Origin: Sphingomonas sp. JUb134
GTDB taxonomy: Bacteria > Pseudomonadota > Alphaproteobacteria > Sphingomonadales > Sphingomonadaceae
Reading direction: 5' to 3'
Assembly (NCBI RefSeq): GCF_004341505.2
Contig: NZ_SLYP02000002.1
Span: 248,001-312,000, forward strand
DNA length: 64,000 nt
The position numbers and the translations under genes are program-made. Below the pieces are notes generated by a model, which saw only the letters and a program-made list of their open reading frames with translations, was not told where the DNA came from and did no database searches. Below are positions 1 to 13,011 of this stretch, piece by piece (position 1 is the stretch's first letter; the number at the start of each line of letters is the position of its first letter).

Positions 1-775
1 ACCGATCGGCCGACCGCTCGAGCATGACGCGGCCTGCATCGACCTCCTCCGCAAAGCGAGCCGGCGTCGCCTGAACATCAAGCGCGACGCCGCTCGGGGT
101 GTCTACCAGCGTGTTAAGGGCGTAGCCGAAACGGCCACGCACCGTTCCCGCCGACCAAGCCGCGGCAGGGTCGGTTCGAGAGACGCCTTGGCAGCTTTTC
201 GAGCGCGCCATTTCCCAGACGGCATCACCTGTGTCTTGCACCCATTCCCGAACCGCGCGCGACGCGTTGGCGACATACGGCAAGTAGCCAGGAACGGTCT
301 TGCGCTGCCAGCTCGCATCAGCCGCTATGAACGACGCATCGATCGCGGCGTCTTTTCCGCCGATCAGCCCTTCACTGATGCAGCGTCGAACCGTGCTCTC
401 GAACAGGATCCGGAACACGCCGGCATCGCGGAAGCGACCATGCCGGTTCTTGCTGAACGTCGAGTGGTGCGGAACCTTGTCTCCCGGCCTAAGACGGCAG
501 AACCAGCGATAGGCCAGATTGTAGCACAGCTCTTCACACAGGCGCCGCTCGGACGTGATCGCGTAGATTCGGCCGATCAGCGTCATGCGGATGAGGAGTT
601 CGGGATCGATCGATGGTCGCCCCCGTGCGCTGTAATGACCGGTCAGTGCCTGCCTCAACTCGCTCATGTCGAGACACTGGTCGATGCGACGCAGCAGGTG
701 GTCTGTGGGCAATATGGCTTCTATGGCGCGGTGGATCGCCCCTCCCCGCCCACCGCGACAGGCTGGTCCCATCAT
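1..775 (-). CDS. IS1182/IS5-like transposase, N-terminal part
   Basis: The minus strand is open from an ATG at 775 to the window edge (about 258 residues), so the gene is cut by the edge. The start follows a good ribosome-binding site (GAAAGGAGCG). The protein begins MMGPACRGGRGGSIHRAIEA, continues with a typical N-terminal transposase region (DHLLRRIDQCLDMSELRQAL, then RPSIDPELLIRM), and reaches the first catalytic aspartate region (KDAAIDASFIAADASW). This layout is that of DDE transposases of the IS1182/IS5 group. The C-terminal catalytic part lies outside the window. It bounds the arsenic operon on the left. Confidence 0.8.
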   Translation of the reverse strand, partial: MMGPACRGGRGGAIHRAIEAILPTDHLLRRIDQCLDMSELRQALTGHYSARGRPSIDPELLIRMTLIGRIYAITSERRLCEELCYNLAYRWFCRLRPGDKVPHHSTFSKNRHGRFRDAGVFRILFESTVRRCISEGLIGGKDAAIDASFIAADASWQRKTVPGYLPYVANASRAVREWVQDTGDAVWEMARSKSCQGVSRTDPAAAWSAGTVRGRFGYALNTLVDTPSGVALDVQATPARFAEEVDAGRVMLERSADR

Positions 776-1090
776 AGCGACGCTCCTTTCGGCAGGGGTG
801 AAACGAAGGAGCAACCCGGCATGTCCGGCATTTTTCAACAGGCCCGACCGGTTTTGACACCGTATGTCCTAACTGTCAGTCGGCGGGGTAGGGCGTACTG
901 GTCTTAGGAGGCCACGAAGGCGACGCCGGCGGTTATGGCGCGACGCTTCCTTGACGGCCTGGGGGTCGTCCAAATCAATCATGCTGCTGGTCCTCGGGAA
1001 AGGCCGGCGAGCTGCGCCTAATATCCTGTTCCAAGCCGGAAGGCGTCCCGGGTCTGGTTTCGCCGAAATGGCCGGGTTGCCTGCCGTTCC
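776..1090. other. Non-coding stretch between IS and ars operon
   Basis: No convincing gene is seen in this 315-bp stretch. Around 820-850 there is a T-rich segment (GGCATTTTTCAACAGGCC) that could be the outer end of the neighbouring insertion sequence, but the partner end is outside the window. A short minus-strand reading frame from 981 (beginning MIDLDDPQAVKEASRHNRRR) runs into this end and could be a gene cut by the insertion. It is not identified. Confidence 0.4.
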
Positions 1091-1114
1091 ATGTATCCTC
1101 TAAGCTGGATATAT
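1091..1114 (+). promoter_or_regulatory. Probable ArsR operator
   Basis: An inverted repeat with 8-bp arms (ATGTATCC and GGATATAT, seven of eight pairs matching, with the inner TATCC/GGATA perfect) and an 8-bp spacer ends on the arsR start codon. Dyads of this type next to arsR genes are usual ArsR/SmtB binding sites. The position suggests repression by blocking transcription start. No clear Shine-Dalgarno precedes the ATG, so the mRNA may be leaderless. Confidence 0.45.
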
Positions 1115-1445
1115 GGAAAATGAGTCGGCTATCTCCGCATTGGGCGCGCTCGCGCAAAGCACGCGGCTCGATGTGTTCCGCCTGTTGCTGCGGCACGAAC
1201 CGGAGGGCATGGCGGCGGGCGAAATCGCCCGCCAGCTCGATGTGCCGCAAAACACCATGTCCGCGCACCTCGGCATTCTCGCGCGCGCCGGCATCGTGCG
1301 CTCCGAACGCCATAGCCGATCGATCATCTATCGCGCCGATCTGGACGGGCTGCGCGCGCTAACCCTGTTCCTCGTCAAAGACTGCTGCGCCGCCTCTCCC
1401 GAGCTGTGCGCGCCGCTCCTGGCCGAACTCACCCCCTGCTGCTGA
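1113..1445 (+). CDS. arsR: ArsR family arsenite-responsive repressor
   Basis: A 110-residue winged-helix repressor of the ArsR/SmtB family. The recognition region is around residues 38-66 (IARQLDVPQNTMSAHLGIL). Metal binding is likely through C-terminal cysteines at 91, 92 and 99, with further cysteines at 109-110. This arrangement resembles Acidithiobacillus-type ArsR (C95, C96, C102) rather than the enteric CVC type. It is the first gene of an arsenic operon and has an inverted repeat over its start codon. Only one ATG fits, and it lacks an obvious ribosome-binding site. Confidence 0.9.
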   Translation: MENESAISALGALAQSTRLDVFRLLLRHEPEGMAAGEIARQLDVPQNTMSAHLGILARAGIVRSERHSRSIIYRADLDGLRALTLFLVKDCCAASPELCAPLLAELTPCC

Positions 1446-1456
1446 AAGGACGCCCC

Positions 1457-1885
1457 GTGGCCGTCGATATCGTGATCTACCACAACCCCGAGTGCGGCAC
1501 GTCGCGCAACACGCTGGCGATGATCCGCAATGCCGGCATCGAGCCGCACGTTGTCGAATATCTGAAGACGCCGCCCTCGCGCGCGCTGCTGGTCGAGTTG
1601 ATCGATCGCTCCGGGATCACGCCCCGCGATCTGCTTCGTGAGAAAGGCACGCCCTATGCGGAGCTGGGCCTTGGTGACGATGGGCTGTCAGACGACGCGC
1701 TGGTGGACGCGATGATGGCGCATCCGGCCCTCATCAACCGGCCGCTGGTTGTCTCGCCGCTCGGCGTGAAGCTGTGCCGACCGTCCGAAGCGGTCCTCGA
1801 TCTGCTGCCCGAAGCTCAACAAGGCGCGTTTGCCAAGGAAGACGGCGAACAGGTCGTGGACGCTTCGGGCCAACGCATCGCCTGA
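1457..1885 (+). CDS. arsC: Arsenate reductase, glutaredoxin-coupled
   Basis: A 142-residue ArsC of the thioredoxin-fold ArsC/Spx family that reduces arsenate to arsenite using glutathione and glutaredoxin. The catalytic cysteine lies in [10 protein letters not shown] (Cys13 from the chosen start), and the basic substrate region [15 protein letters not shown] is present. The GTG at 1457 is preferred over an upstream ATG at 1406 because it follows a GAAAGGA ribosome-binding site, starts just after arsR, and gives the family's normal N-terminus. Its stop codon overlaps the arsB start, so the two are translationally coupled. Confidence 0.93.
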   Translation: MAVDIVIYHNPECGTSRNTLAMIRNAGIEPHVVEYLKTPPSRALLVELIDRSGITPRDLLREKGTPYAELGLGDDGLSDDALVDAMMAHPALINRPLVVSPLGVKLCRPSEAVLDLLPEAQQGAFAKEDGEQVVDASGQRIA

Positions 1886-3171
1886 TGCTCCTCGCCGTCC
1901 TGATCTTCGTCGCCACGATCGCGCTCGTCATCTGGCAGCCCAGGGGCTTAGGCATCGGGTGGAGCGCGCTGGGCGGAGCGGTGATCGCGCTGCTCGTCGG
2001 GGTCGTCTCGCTCTCCGACGTGCCTGTGGTGTGGGGTATCGTCTGGAATGCGACCGCGACGTTCGTTGCGATCATCATCGTCAGCCTGCTGCTCGATGAA
2101 GCCGGGTTCTTCGAATGGGCAGCGCTCCACGTCGCACGCTGGGGCGGGGGGCATGGTCGCCGGCTGTTCGTGCTGATCGTACTGCTCGGCGCGGCGGTTT
2201 CCGCGTTGTTCGCCAATGACGGCGCGGCGCTGATCCTGACACCGATCGTCATCGCGATGCTGCGCGCGCTGGGATACAAGGACAAGGCGACGCTGGCGTT
2301 CGTCATGGCGGCGGGGTTCATCGCCGATACCGCCAGCCTGCCGCTGATCGTCTCCAACCTCGTCAACATCGTGTCGGCCGACTTCTTCCGGATCGGCTTT
2401 GCCGATTATGCCTCGGTGATGGTGCCGGTCGATCTGGCTTCGATCGCCGCGACACTGGTCGCGCTGCTGCTGTTCTTCCGCCGCGACATACCGGCCAGCT
2501 ATGATGTGGCGCAACTCCGCACGCCCGCTGACGCGATCCGCGATCCTGCCACGTTCAAGGCGGGCTGGGTCGTCCTCGCACTGCTGCTCGCCGGCTTCTT
2601 CCTGCTCGAACCTATCGGCGTTCCGGTAAGCGCCGTTGCCGCTGCCGGCGCGGTCCTCCTGCTCGTCATCGCCGCGCGCGGCCATGTCATCCGGACGCGC
2701 AAGGTGCTGGCCGGCGCGCCGTGGCAGGTCGTGATCTTCTCGCTCGGCATGTACCTGGTCGTCTACGGCCTGCGGAATGCTGGCCTGACCGATCACCTTG
2801 CCGGCCTGCTCGATCGCACCGCGCAAGGCGGCGTGTGGGGCGCAGCGTTCGGCACCGGCATCATCGCTGCGCTGCTGTCGTCGGTGATGAACAACATGCC
2901 GACCGTGCTGGTGGGCGCGCTGTCGATCGACGCGACGCACGCCACAGGGGCGATCAAGGAAGCGATGATCTACGCCAACGTGATCGGCTGCGACCTTGGC
3001 CCCAAAATCACGCCGATCGGCTCGCTCGCGACGCTGCTCTGGCTGCACGTCCTCGGACAAAAGGGCATCCGGATTGGCTGGGGCTATTATTTCAAGGTTG
3101 GCGCGACGCTGACGATTCCGGTGCTGCTGGTGACGCTTGCCGCACTCGCGATCAGGATCAGCATGGCATGA
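1885..3171 (+). CDS. arsB: Arsenite efflux pump ArsB
   Basis: A 428-residue polytopic inner-membrane protein of the ArsB/NhaD-like transporter superfamily, with many hydrophobic helices. It carries the family segment [17 protein letters not shown] and the late MNNMPTVL helix. It exports the arsenite made by ArsC. The ATG at 1885 overlaps the arsC stop codon. An upstream in-frame start would add a basic, non-membrane tail that is simply the arsC region read in another frame. Confidence 0.93.
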   Translation: MLLAVLIFVATIALVIWQPRGLGIGWSALGGAVIALLVGVVSLSDVPVVWGIVWNATATFVAIIIVSLLLDEAGFFEWAALHVARWGGGHGRRLFVLIVLLGAAVSALFANDGAALILTPIVIAMLRALGYKDKATLAFVMAAGFIADTASLPLIVSNLVNIVSADFFRIGFADYASVMVPVDLASIAATLVALLLFFRRDIPASYDVAQLRTPADAIRDPATFKAGWVVLALLLAGFFLLEPIGVPVSAVAAAGAVLLLVIAARGHVIRTRKVLAGAPWQVVIFSLGMYLVVYGLRNAGLTDHLAGLLDRTAQGGVWGAAFGTGIIAALLSSVMNNMPTVLVGALSIDATHATGAIKEAMIYANVIGCDLGPKITPIGSLATLLWLHVLGQKGIRIGWGYYFKVGATLTIPVLLVTLAALAIRISMA

Positions 3172-3491
3172 CGGCACTCGTATATCTGGCCGCGTCGGTC
3201 GCAGAAATTGCAGGCTGCTTTGCTTTTTGGGCATGGTTGCGACTGGGCAAATCGCCCCTGTGGCTGGCCCCGGGCGTGGTATCGCTTATGCTGTTCGCTT
3301 GGCTGCTGACGCGCGTGGATAGCGATGCAGCGGGGCGGGCCTATGCTGCTTATGGCGGCGTCTACATCTGCGCATCGTTGATCTGGCTGTGGGCTGTCGA
3401 AGGGGTGAGACCCGATCGCTGGGACGTAGGCGGCGCGGCGCTCTGTTTGGTCGGAACATGCGTCATTCTTCTCGGACCACGAACCGCATGA
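3168..3491 (+). CDS. YnfA/UPF0060 family small membrane protein
   Basis: A 107-residue protein with four predicted membrane helices. It matches the UPF0060/YnfA family ([48 protein letters not shown]), which is related to small multidrug resistance transporters. The ATG at 3168 overlaps the arsB stop by four bases, and its own stop overlaps arsN2, so it is embedded in the arsenic operon. A role in metalloid export is inferred from this position only. Confidence 0.88.
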   Translation: MTALVYLAASVAEIAGCFAFWAWLRLGKSPLWLAPGVVSLMLFAWLLTRVDSDAAGRAYAAYGGVYICASLIWLWAVEGVRPDRWDVGGAALCLVGTCVILLGPRTA

Positions 3492-3925
3492 CGGCGCTGC
3501 GTGTCACCGCGCTCGATCCCGACAATTTGGGCGGGCTGCGCGACGCGCTCGCCGCCTCGGGCCTACCCGTCGCCGATCTGGTCGACTCTAACCGGGCCTT
3601 CTTCCGGTTCGATAATGACGCCGGCCTGGTTGGCTATGGCGGGCTTGAAGGGCATGGAGCCGATCGCCTGCTCCGCTTGCTCCTGGTCGTCGCCGATCGG
3701 CGCGGCGACGGCTTGGGCCGCGCCATGCTCGGCCTGCTTGAAGCCCGCGCGCGGAAGCTGAGCGTCGCCCGCCTTCATCTTCTCACCAACACGGCCGCGC
3801 CATTCTTCACCGCCAATAGCTATGCTGCCGCCGATCGCGCGACGGCCCCGGCGTCGATCGCCGGCTCGCGCGAGTTCACCGCGCTCTGCCCGGCATCTGC
3901 CGCCTATCTCGTGAAAGCCCTCTGA
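3488..3925 (+). CDS. arsN2: ArsN2-type GNAT acetyltransferase
   Basis: A 145-residue GNAT-fold N-acetyltransferase. The acetyl-CoA binding segment is [20 protein letters not shown], followed by the typical [17 protein letters not shown] region. Proteins of this family in ars operons are named ArsN2; the related ArsN1 acetylates phosphinothricin and its arsenic analogue. The start at 3488 overlaps the upstream stop in an ATGA arrangement, and its stop touches the arsH start. The substrate here is inferred from family and context. Confidence 0.85.
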   Translation: MTALRVTALDPDNLGGLRDALAASGLPVADLVDSNRAFFRFDNDAGLVGYGGLEGHGADRLLRLLLVVADRRGDGLGRAMLGLLEARARKLSVARLHLLTNTAAPFFTANSYAAADRATAPASIAGSREFTALCPASAAYLVKAL

Positions 3926-4665
3926 TGCCACTGCGCCAGCTCTCCGATCCCGACAACCTGCCCGCGCTAGATCGACGCTATGTGATCGGCCGCCCCGCCT
4001 TCGGCCTTGGCGCGGGTGATCCTCCGCCGCGCATTCTGCTGCTCTACGGCTCCCTGCGCGAGCGGTCGTTCTCGCGACTGTGCGTGGAGGAAGCGGCGCG
4101 ACTGCTGCAATTTTTCGGGTGCGAGACCCGCATTTACGATCCCTCGGCGCTGCCGCTGCCCGATCAGGTCGCCGGCGACGATCATCCCGCCGTCCACGAA
4201 CTGCGCGAGCTGTCGATGTGGTCGGAAGGCCATGTGTGGTGTTCCCCTGAACGACACGGACAGGTCACGGGCATCATCAAAACGCAAATCGACCATCTGC
4301 CGCTCTCGATAGGTGGGATGCGACCGACGCAGGGCCGCACGCTTGCGGTCATGCAGGTGTCGGCCGGTTCGCAGTCGTTCAACAGCGTCAACACGCTGCG
4401 CGTCCTCGGCCGCTGGATGCGAATGGTGACGATTCCGAACCAGTCGAGCGTCGCCAAGGCGTTTCAGGAGTTTGACGATGCCGGGCGCATGAAGCCGTCC
4501 AGCTATTACGATCGGATCGTGGACGTGATGGAGGAGCTGGTGCGGTTCACCGTGCTGCTGCGGCCGCACGCGGCTCAGCTCGTCGATCGCTACTCCGAAC
4601 GAAAGGAAGCCGGGGTGCCGATCGACTCCACAACCGACCTGTCGAGCATCGCGACAGCCTCCTAG
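3925..4665 (+). CDS. arsH: ArsH, NADPH-dependent FMN oxidoreductase
   Basis: A 246-residue flavodoxin-like protein. The FMN phosphate loop is [12 protein letters not shown], followed by [21 protein letters not shown], typical of ArsH. Members oxidise trivalent organoarsenicals to less toxic pentavalent forms and reduce other acceptors with NADPH. It is the last gene of the overlapping arsenic operon, starting on the final base of arsN2. Length and start are as expected for the family. Confidence 0.93.
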   Translation: MPLRQLSDPDNLPALDRRYVIGRPAFGLGAGDPPPRILLLYGSLRERSFSRLCVEEAARLLQFFGCETRIYDPSALPLPDQVAGDDHPAVHELRELSMWSEGHVWCSPERHGQVTGIIKTQIDHLPLSIGGMRPTQGRTLAVMQVSAGSQSFNSVNTLRVLGRWMRMVTIPNQSSVAKAFQEFDDAGRMKPSSYYDRIVDVMEELVRFTVLLRPHAAQLVDRYSERKEAGVPIDSTTDLSSIATAS

Positions 4666-4678
4666 AGTGTCGCAACTT

Positions 4679-4696
4679 CTTGGTTGTAACACCAAG
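4679..4696. promoter_or_regulatory. Short perfect dyad between arsH and the efflux operon
   Basis: CTTGGT and ACCAAG form a perfect inverted repeat around a 6-base centre, 13 bases after arsH and about 50 bases before the His-rich gene. There is no following T-run, so it is more likely an operator for the downstream efflux operon than a terminator. No regulator gene sits next to it. Confidence 0.25.
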
Positions 4697-4749
4697 CTCG
4701 TCGACATTCGAAAGTTGTTCGATTCAGCTTCGGATGTTACGCAACCCGG

Positions 4750-5112
4750 ATGCGGCAGTGCCTCGCCTTGTTGATGCTCTGCGTCCTGCTTCTTTCTCAC
4801 GGAAGCATGGGCGAGGCCGTTCCGCATCTTCATGCCCATGACCTGGCGCACGCCGATGTTCATCATGGAGATGGAGCTGTCTCTCACCATGGTGGCGAGA
4901 CTGATATGGAGATCGCGGATGCAGGAGGCAGCAACCGCTCGGATGATGGCACGACTTTGGCCGTCCACGTCCACGTCACCGGCGATCTCAGCCGTCCAAC
5001 AGAATGGGCGCGCGCACCCCTGCTCGGCGTCGGCCCCGAGTTGGTGATGGCGTCCGTTTCCGCTCCGCCCTCGCGGGGCATACCGCCCCTACTGGAACCA
5101 CCTTCAGCCTGA
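4750..5112 (+). CDS. His-rich exported protein ahead of metal efflux operon
   Basis: A 120-residue protein with an N-terminal signal peptide (MRQCLALLMLCVLLLSHGS) followed by a histidine-rich stretch (HLHAHDLAHADVHHG, then SHHGG) suited to metal binding in the periplasm. The C-terminus is proline-rich. It lies about 60 bp before the CzcC-like gene and probably belongs to that operon. Similar small His-rich proteins often precede heavy-metal RND operons. I do not recognise a named family. Confidence 0.6.
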   Translation: MRQCLALLMLCVLLLSHGSMGEAVPHLHAHDLAHADVHHGDGAVSHHGGETDMEIADAGGSNRSDDGTTLAVHVHVTGDLSRPTEWARAPLLGVGPELVMASVSAPPSRGIPPLLEPPSA

Positions 5113-5175
5113 TCGTCGCGTTCGCGCGCCCTGATGTGGGCCGCGCTATGTCGTGAGGATCAGGAGTATAATTTC

Positions 5176-6404
5176 ATGTCATTCTGTTTGCGTGCCGCCA
5201 TTATGGCGGTGGCGCTGTCGTCCGCGGCCGTCGTTCACGGCCAGACGCTGACGCTGGAGGATGCGATCGCGCGCGCGATTGCCGCCTCACCGCAAGGTGC
5301 CGCGACTGCCGCGCGCACCGACGCGCTCACCGCCGCCCGCGCTGGTGCGGATACGCGGCCGGCCGCGTCGATCGACGTGTTGGCCGAAAACTTTGGGGTC
5401 GGCGGCGACGATCTGAACCGCCAGATTCAGATCGGCGCGACCTATAGCCAGCGCATCGAGCGCGGGGGCAAGCGCGCCGCACGGGTCGCGGCGGCCGATG
5501 CTGATCTCGACGTGGCGCGCGCCGAAGCGGTAGTACGCCGGCTTGAAACCGCGACGGCAGTGCAGCGCCTGTATGTCGAGGTGCAGGCAGCCGAAGCCGC
5601 GATCGGCATCGCGCGCGAGCGCGTCACCATCGCCGAGCAACTGGCGCGCGAGGTCGGCCGCCGCGTCGCCGAGGCGCGTGACCCGCTATTCGCGGGCACG
5701 CGAGCACGAACGCAGCTGGCGGAGGCCAAGGTCGATCTGGAGCTTGCCGAGCACGCGCGCGATGCCGCGTTGAAGCGGCTAGCGTCTTTGTGGGCTGGTG
5801 ACGTGGCCGGAATGGCGATCCCGGCCGATCGCTTCCTGATGCTGGAGCCCTCATCGGGTGCGCTCCAGCCCGCCCCCGCCGATCTCGCCATCTTTGAGGC
5901 GCGGCGACGACGTGCGGCGGCCGGGCTGACGCTCCAACAGGCAGGTGCGCGCACCGATCCGACGTGGTCGGCGGGGCCGCGCTACATCGGCACGGGCGAC
6001 GTGGCGATCGTCGCGGGCGTGTCGCTACCGCTCGCCAACCGTGGCCTCAACCGCGCCAATATCGCGCGCGCGGAAGCCGAAGCGAGGGAAGTCGAGGCCG
6101 ATCTTGCCGTGGAGCGGTTCCAGCGGACCCAGGCCATCGCGCTCGCGGCCGAAAAGGTCGAGGAGACGCGCCACGAGGTAGAAGCGATCAGGGACCGGGT
6201 AGTCCCCGGTGCCCAGCGGACGCTTACCGAAGTACGCGCCGGTTACAACCGCGGCGGGTTCACCTTTCTCGACGTGTCTACGGCGCAAGTCGCGCTCCAT
6301 GAAGCCCGCGCCCGAATGGTCCGCGCAGCCGCTCGTCACCACGAAGCCCGCGCCGATCTCGATCGACTGACCGGCCGCTTCGCCGCCCTTGCGCAAGGAA
6401 CACA

Positions 6405-6408
<4 letters not shown>
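5176..6408 (+). CDS. czcC: CzcC-like outer-membrane efflux protein
   Basis: A 410-residue TolC-family outer-membrane channel of a tripartite heavy-metal efflux system. A signal peptide (residues 1-22, cut after VVHG) is followed by two repeats rich in alanine and charged coiled-coil helices, the usual outer membrane factor layout. The ATG at 5176 is chosen over an upstream ATG at 5134 because it follows CAGGAG and gives a clean signal peptide. The stop overlaps the start of the next gene. Confidence 0.88.
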
Positions 6409-11541
<5,133 letters not shown>

Positions 11542-11552
11542 GGAGAAGTTCC

Positions 11553-12200
11553 ATGTTCAATTCGCAAATGCCCGACCTCTCCGACCTCCCGACGTCGCGC
11601 CAGCTCGTCCGCTCGACGCTTGTGGCGTTCGCTGCCGCCGCCGCGATCCTGGTCACGGTCGTACTGCCGTCCGAATACGGTGTCGACCCGACCGGCGTCG
11701 GCCGCGTGCTCGACCTGACGGAGATGGGGGAGATCAAGGTCCAGCTCGCGCGGGAAGCCGCGACCGATGCCGCGGCCGACGCAAGCGCGCCGGTCGCTCC
11801 GCCTACATCGAGTGCCGCCACCCCGGTCGCGGCAGCGACCGCGGCTCCGGTGCTCGCCAAGGCTGCCGAACCGGCGATGGCAGAGCGGCGGGACGAGATG
11901 AGCGTCACCCTCGCGCCGGGCGTGGGCGCGGAGATCAAGGTCGTGGCCGTCAAGGGCGCGCGGATCGGCTTCGAATGGTCCGTGTCCGGCGGCCACGTAA
12001 ATTACGACACGCACGCCGATGCGCCGGATATCTCCTACCACCGCTACGGCAAGGGTCAGCGGTCTACGGGCGAACGCGGAACCCTCATCGCCGCCTTCGA
12101 CGGTTCGCACGGCTGGTTCTGGCGCAACCGTTCGGGAGCGCCCGTCACCGTAGTTCTGCGCACTAACGGCGGCTATTCCGCCATTCGCCGTGTCGTATGA
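11553..12200 (+). CDS. Transmembrane anchor protein, function unknown
   Basis: A 215-residue protein with one N-terminal membrane helix (about residues 21-40), then an Ala/Pro-rich linker, then a periplasmic globular domain (AEIKVVAVKGARIGFEWSV; GWFWRNRSGAPVTV). The start follows GAGGAG. It lies 12 bp after the HupE-like gene in the same operon. Proteins of this shape are known from other metal-efflux operons, usually annotated as transmembrane anchor proteins. No catalytic motif is seen. Confidence 0.7.
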   Translation: MFNSQMPDLSDLPTSRQLVRSTLVAFAAAAAILVTVVLPSEYGVDPTGVGRVLDLTEMGEIKVQLAREAATDAAADASAPVAPPTSSAATPVAAATAAPVLAKAAEPAMAERRDEMSVTLAPGVGAEIKVVAVKGARIGFEWSVSGGHVNYDTHADAPDISYHRYGKGQRSTGERGTLIAAFDGSHGWFWRNRSGAPVTVVLRTNGGYSAIRRVV

Positions 12201-12333
12201 CGACGACGGGCGAAGCGCGGCGATGGCGATGGCGATCAAGATGGTCGCCTATGGCGGCGTCGCGTTGATGGTCGGCGCTTACGCCGGCCGAGGCAGGCGA
12301 CGCGCCTCCATCCCGCAACCGGCAATCGCCTGA
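12190..12333 (+). CDS. Possible small membrane protein
   Basis: A 47-codon frame (GTG at 12190, or ATG at 12223) with a hydrophobic core (IKMVAYGGVALMVGAYAG) and a basic tail. It fills the gap between the anchor protein and the DUF3147 gene and ends 8 bp before that gene. The spacing and membrane-like composition make it plausible, but there is no family evidence. Confidence 0.3.
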   Translation: MSYDDDGRSAAMAMAIKMVAYGGVALMVGAYAGRGRRRASIPQPAIA

Positions 12334-12341
12334 GGGGAACC

Positions 12342-12692
12342 ATGCTTTATCTTGCAATCAAGGCCCTCATCTCGGGTATCATCATCGCGGCCGTGTCGGA
12401 GATCGCGAAGCGCAGTCCCGGCTTCGGCGCGCTGGTCGCAGCGCTGCCGCTGGTCTCGGTGCTCGGCATGATCTGGCTGTGGCGAGACACGCACGATCCA
12501 GTTGGCATGGCGGCGCACGCCCGCGCGACCTTCTGGTTCGTGTTGCCGTCGCTGCCGATGTTTCTCCTGATCCCAGCGCTGCTCAACCGGGGGGTGCCGT
12601 TCTGGGCCGCGCTGGTCGCAGGCTGTGCGCTTACGATCGCGCTCTACTTCCTCATGGTATGGGCTGCCCCGCGGATCGGGCTACGGCTCTGA
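12342..12692 (+). CDS. DUF3147 family membrane protein
   Basis: A 116-residue protein with about four membrane helices (residues 5-20, 28-47, 60-80, 88-108). The pattern KSPGFGALVAALPLVSVL with a short WLWRDT loop is that of DUF3147 proteins. It has a GAGGGG ribosome-binding site and closes the metal-efflux operon. Function unknown. Confidence 0.75.
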   Translation: MLYLAIKALISGIIIAAVSEIAKRSPGFGALVAALPLVSVLGMIWLWRDTHDPVGMAAHARATFWFVLPSLPMFLLIPALLNRGVPFWAALVAGCALTIALYFLMVWAAPRIGLRL

Positions 12693-13011
12693 TGAGCAAT
12701 CTCCGCCTCGGACGCCCAAATCATTGACGAGCGCGGAAGGTAGGTCCGTGAAAGCACGAAAGAAAGAGGCCATCTCCGGCACGAGAAGAGGGCAGGCCAC
12801 CGATTGTAGCTGATCTTCGTGCTTTCGCGGACCCGGTGATGGATGCCGGCTAGAAACGGGATGGGGAAGGGAGGACGAGAATCTGCCGCTGGTGCGGGCC
12901 GTGCGTTGATCTCGCGCAGCAGCTCCAAGCCGTGGAGACGCAGATCGTCAGTTCCGGCGATCTCGAAATATTGATAACCGGGCCGCTGCTTTTGAGGGCA
13001 TCGCGTGGAAG
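12693..13011. other. Intergenic region with an 18-bp inverted repeat
   Basis: No gene is assigned here. It contains a near-perfect inverted repeat with 18-base arms (12743-12760 and 12816-12833, one mismatch, arms beginning GGTCCGTGAAAG) separated by 55 bp. This may be the transcript end of the efflux operon or the footprint of a small lost element. A minus-strand open frame across 12644-13045 shows no recognised family. Confidence 0.35.

Noticed and set aside
188..907. 239-aa plus-strand open frame
   Set aside because: It is the complement of a recognisable IS1182/IS5-like transposase on the minus strand and has no family features itself.
1948..3234. 428-aa minus-strand open frame
   Set aside because: Antisense to arsB, with composition biased to Arg/Asp/His/Gln, as expected from a shadow of a high-GC membrane protein gene.
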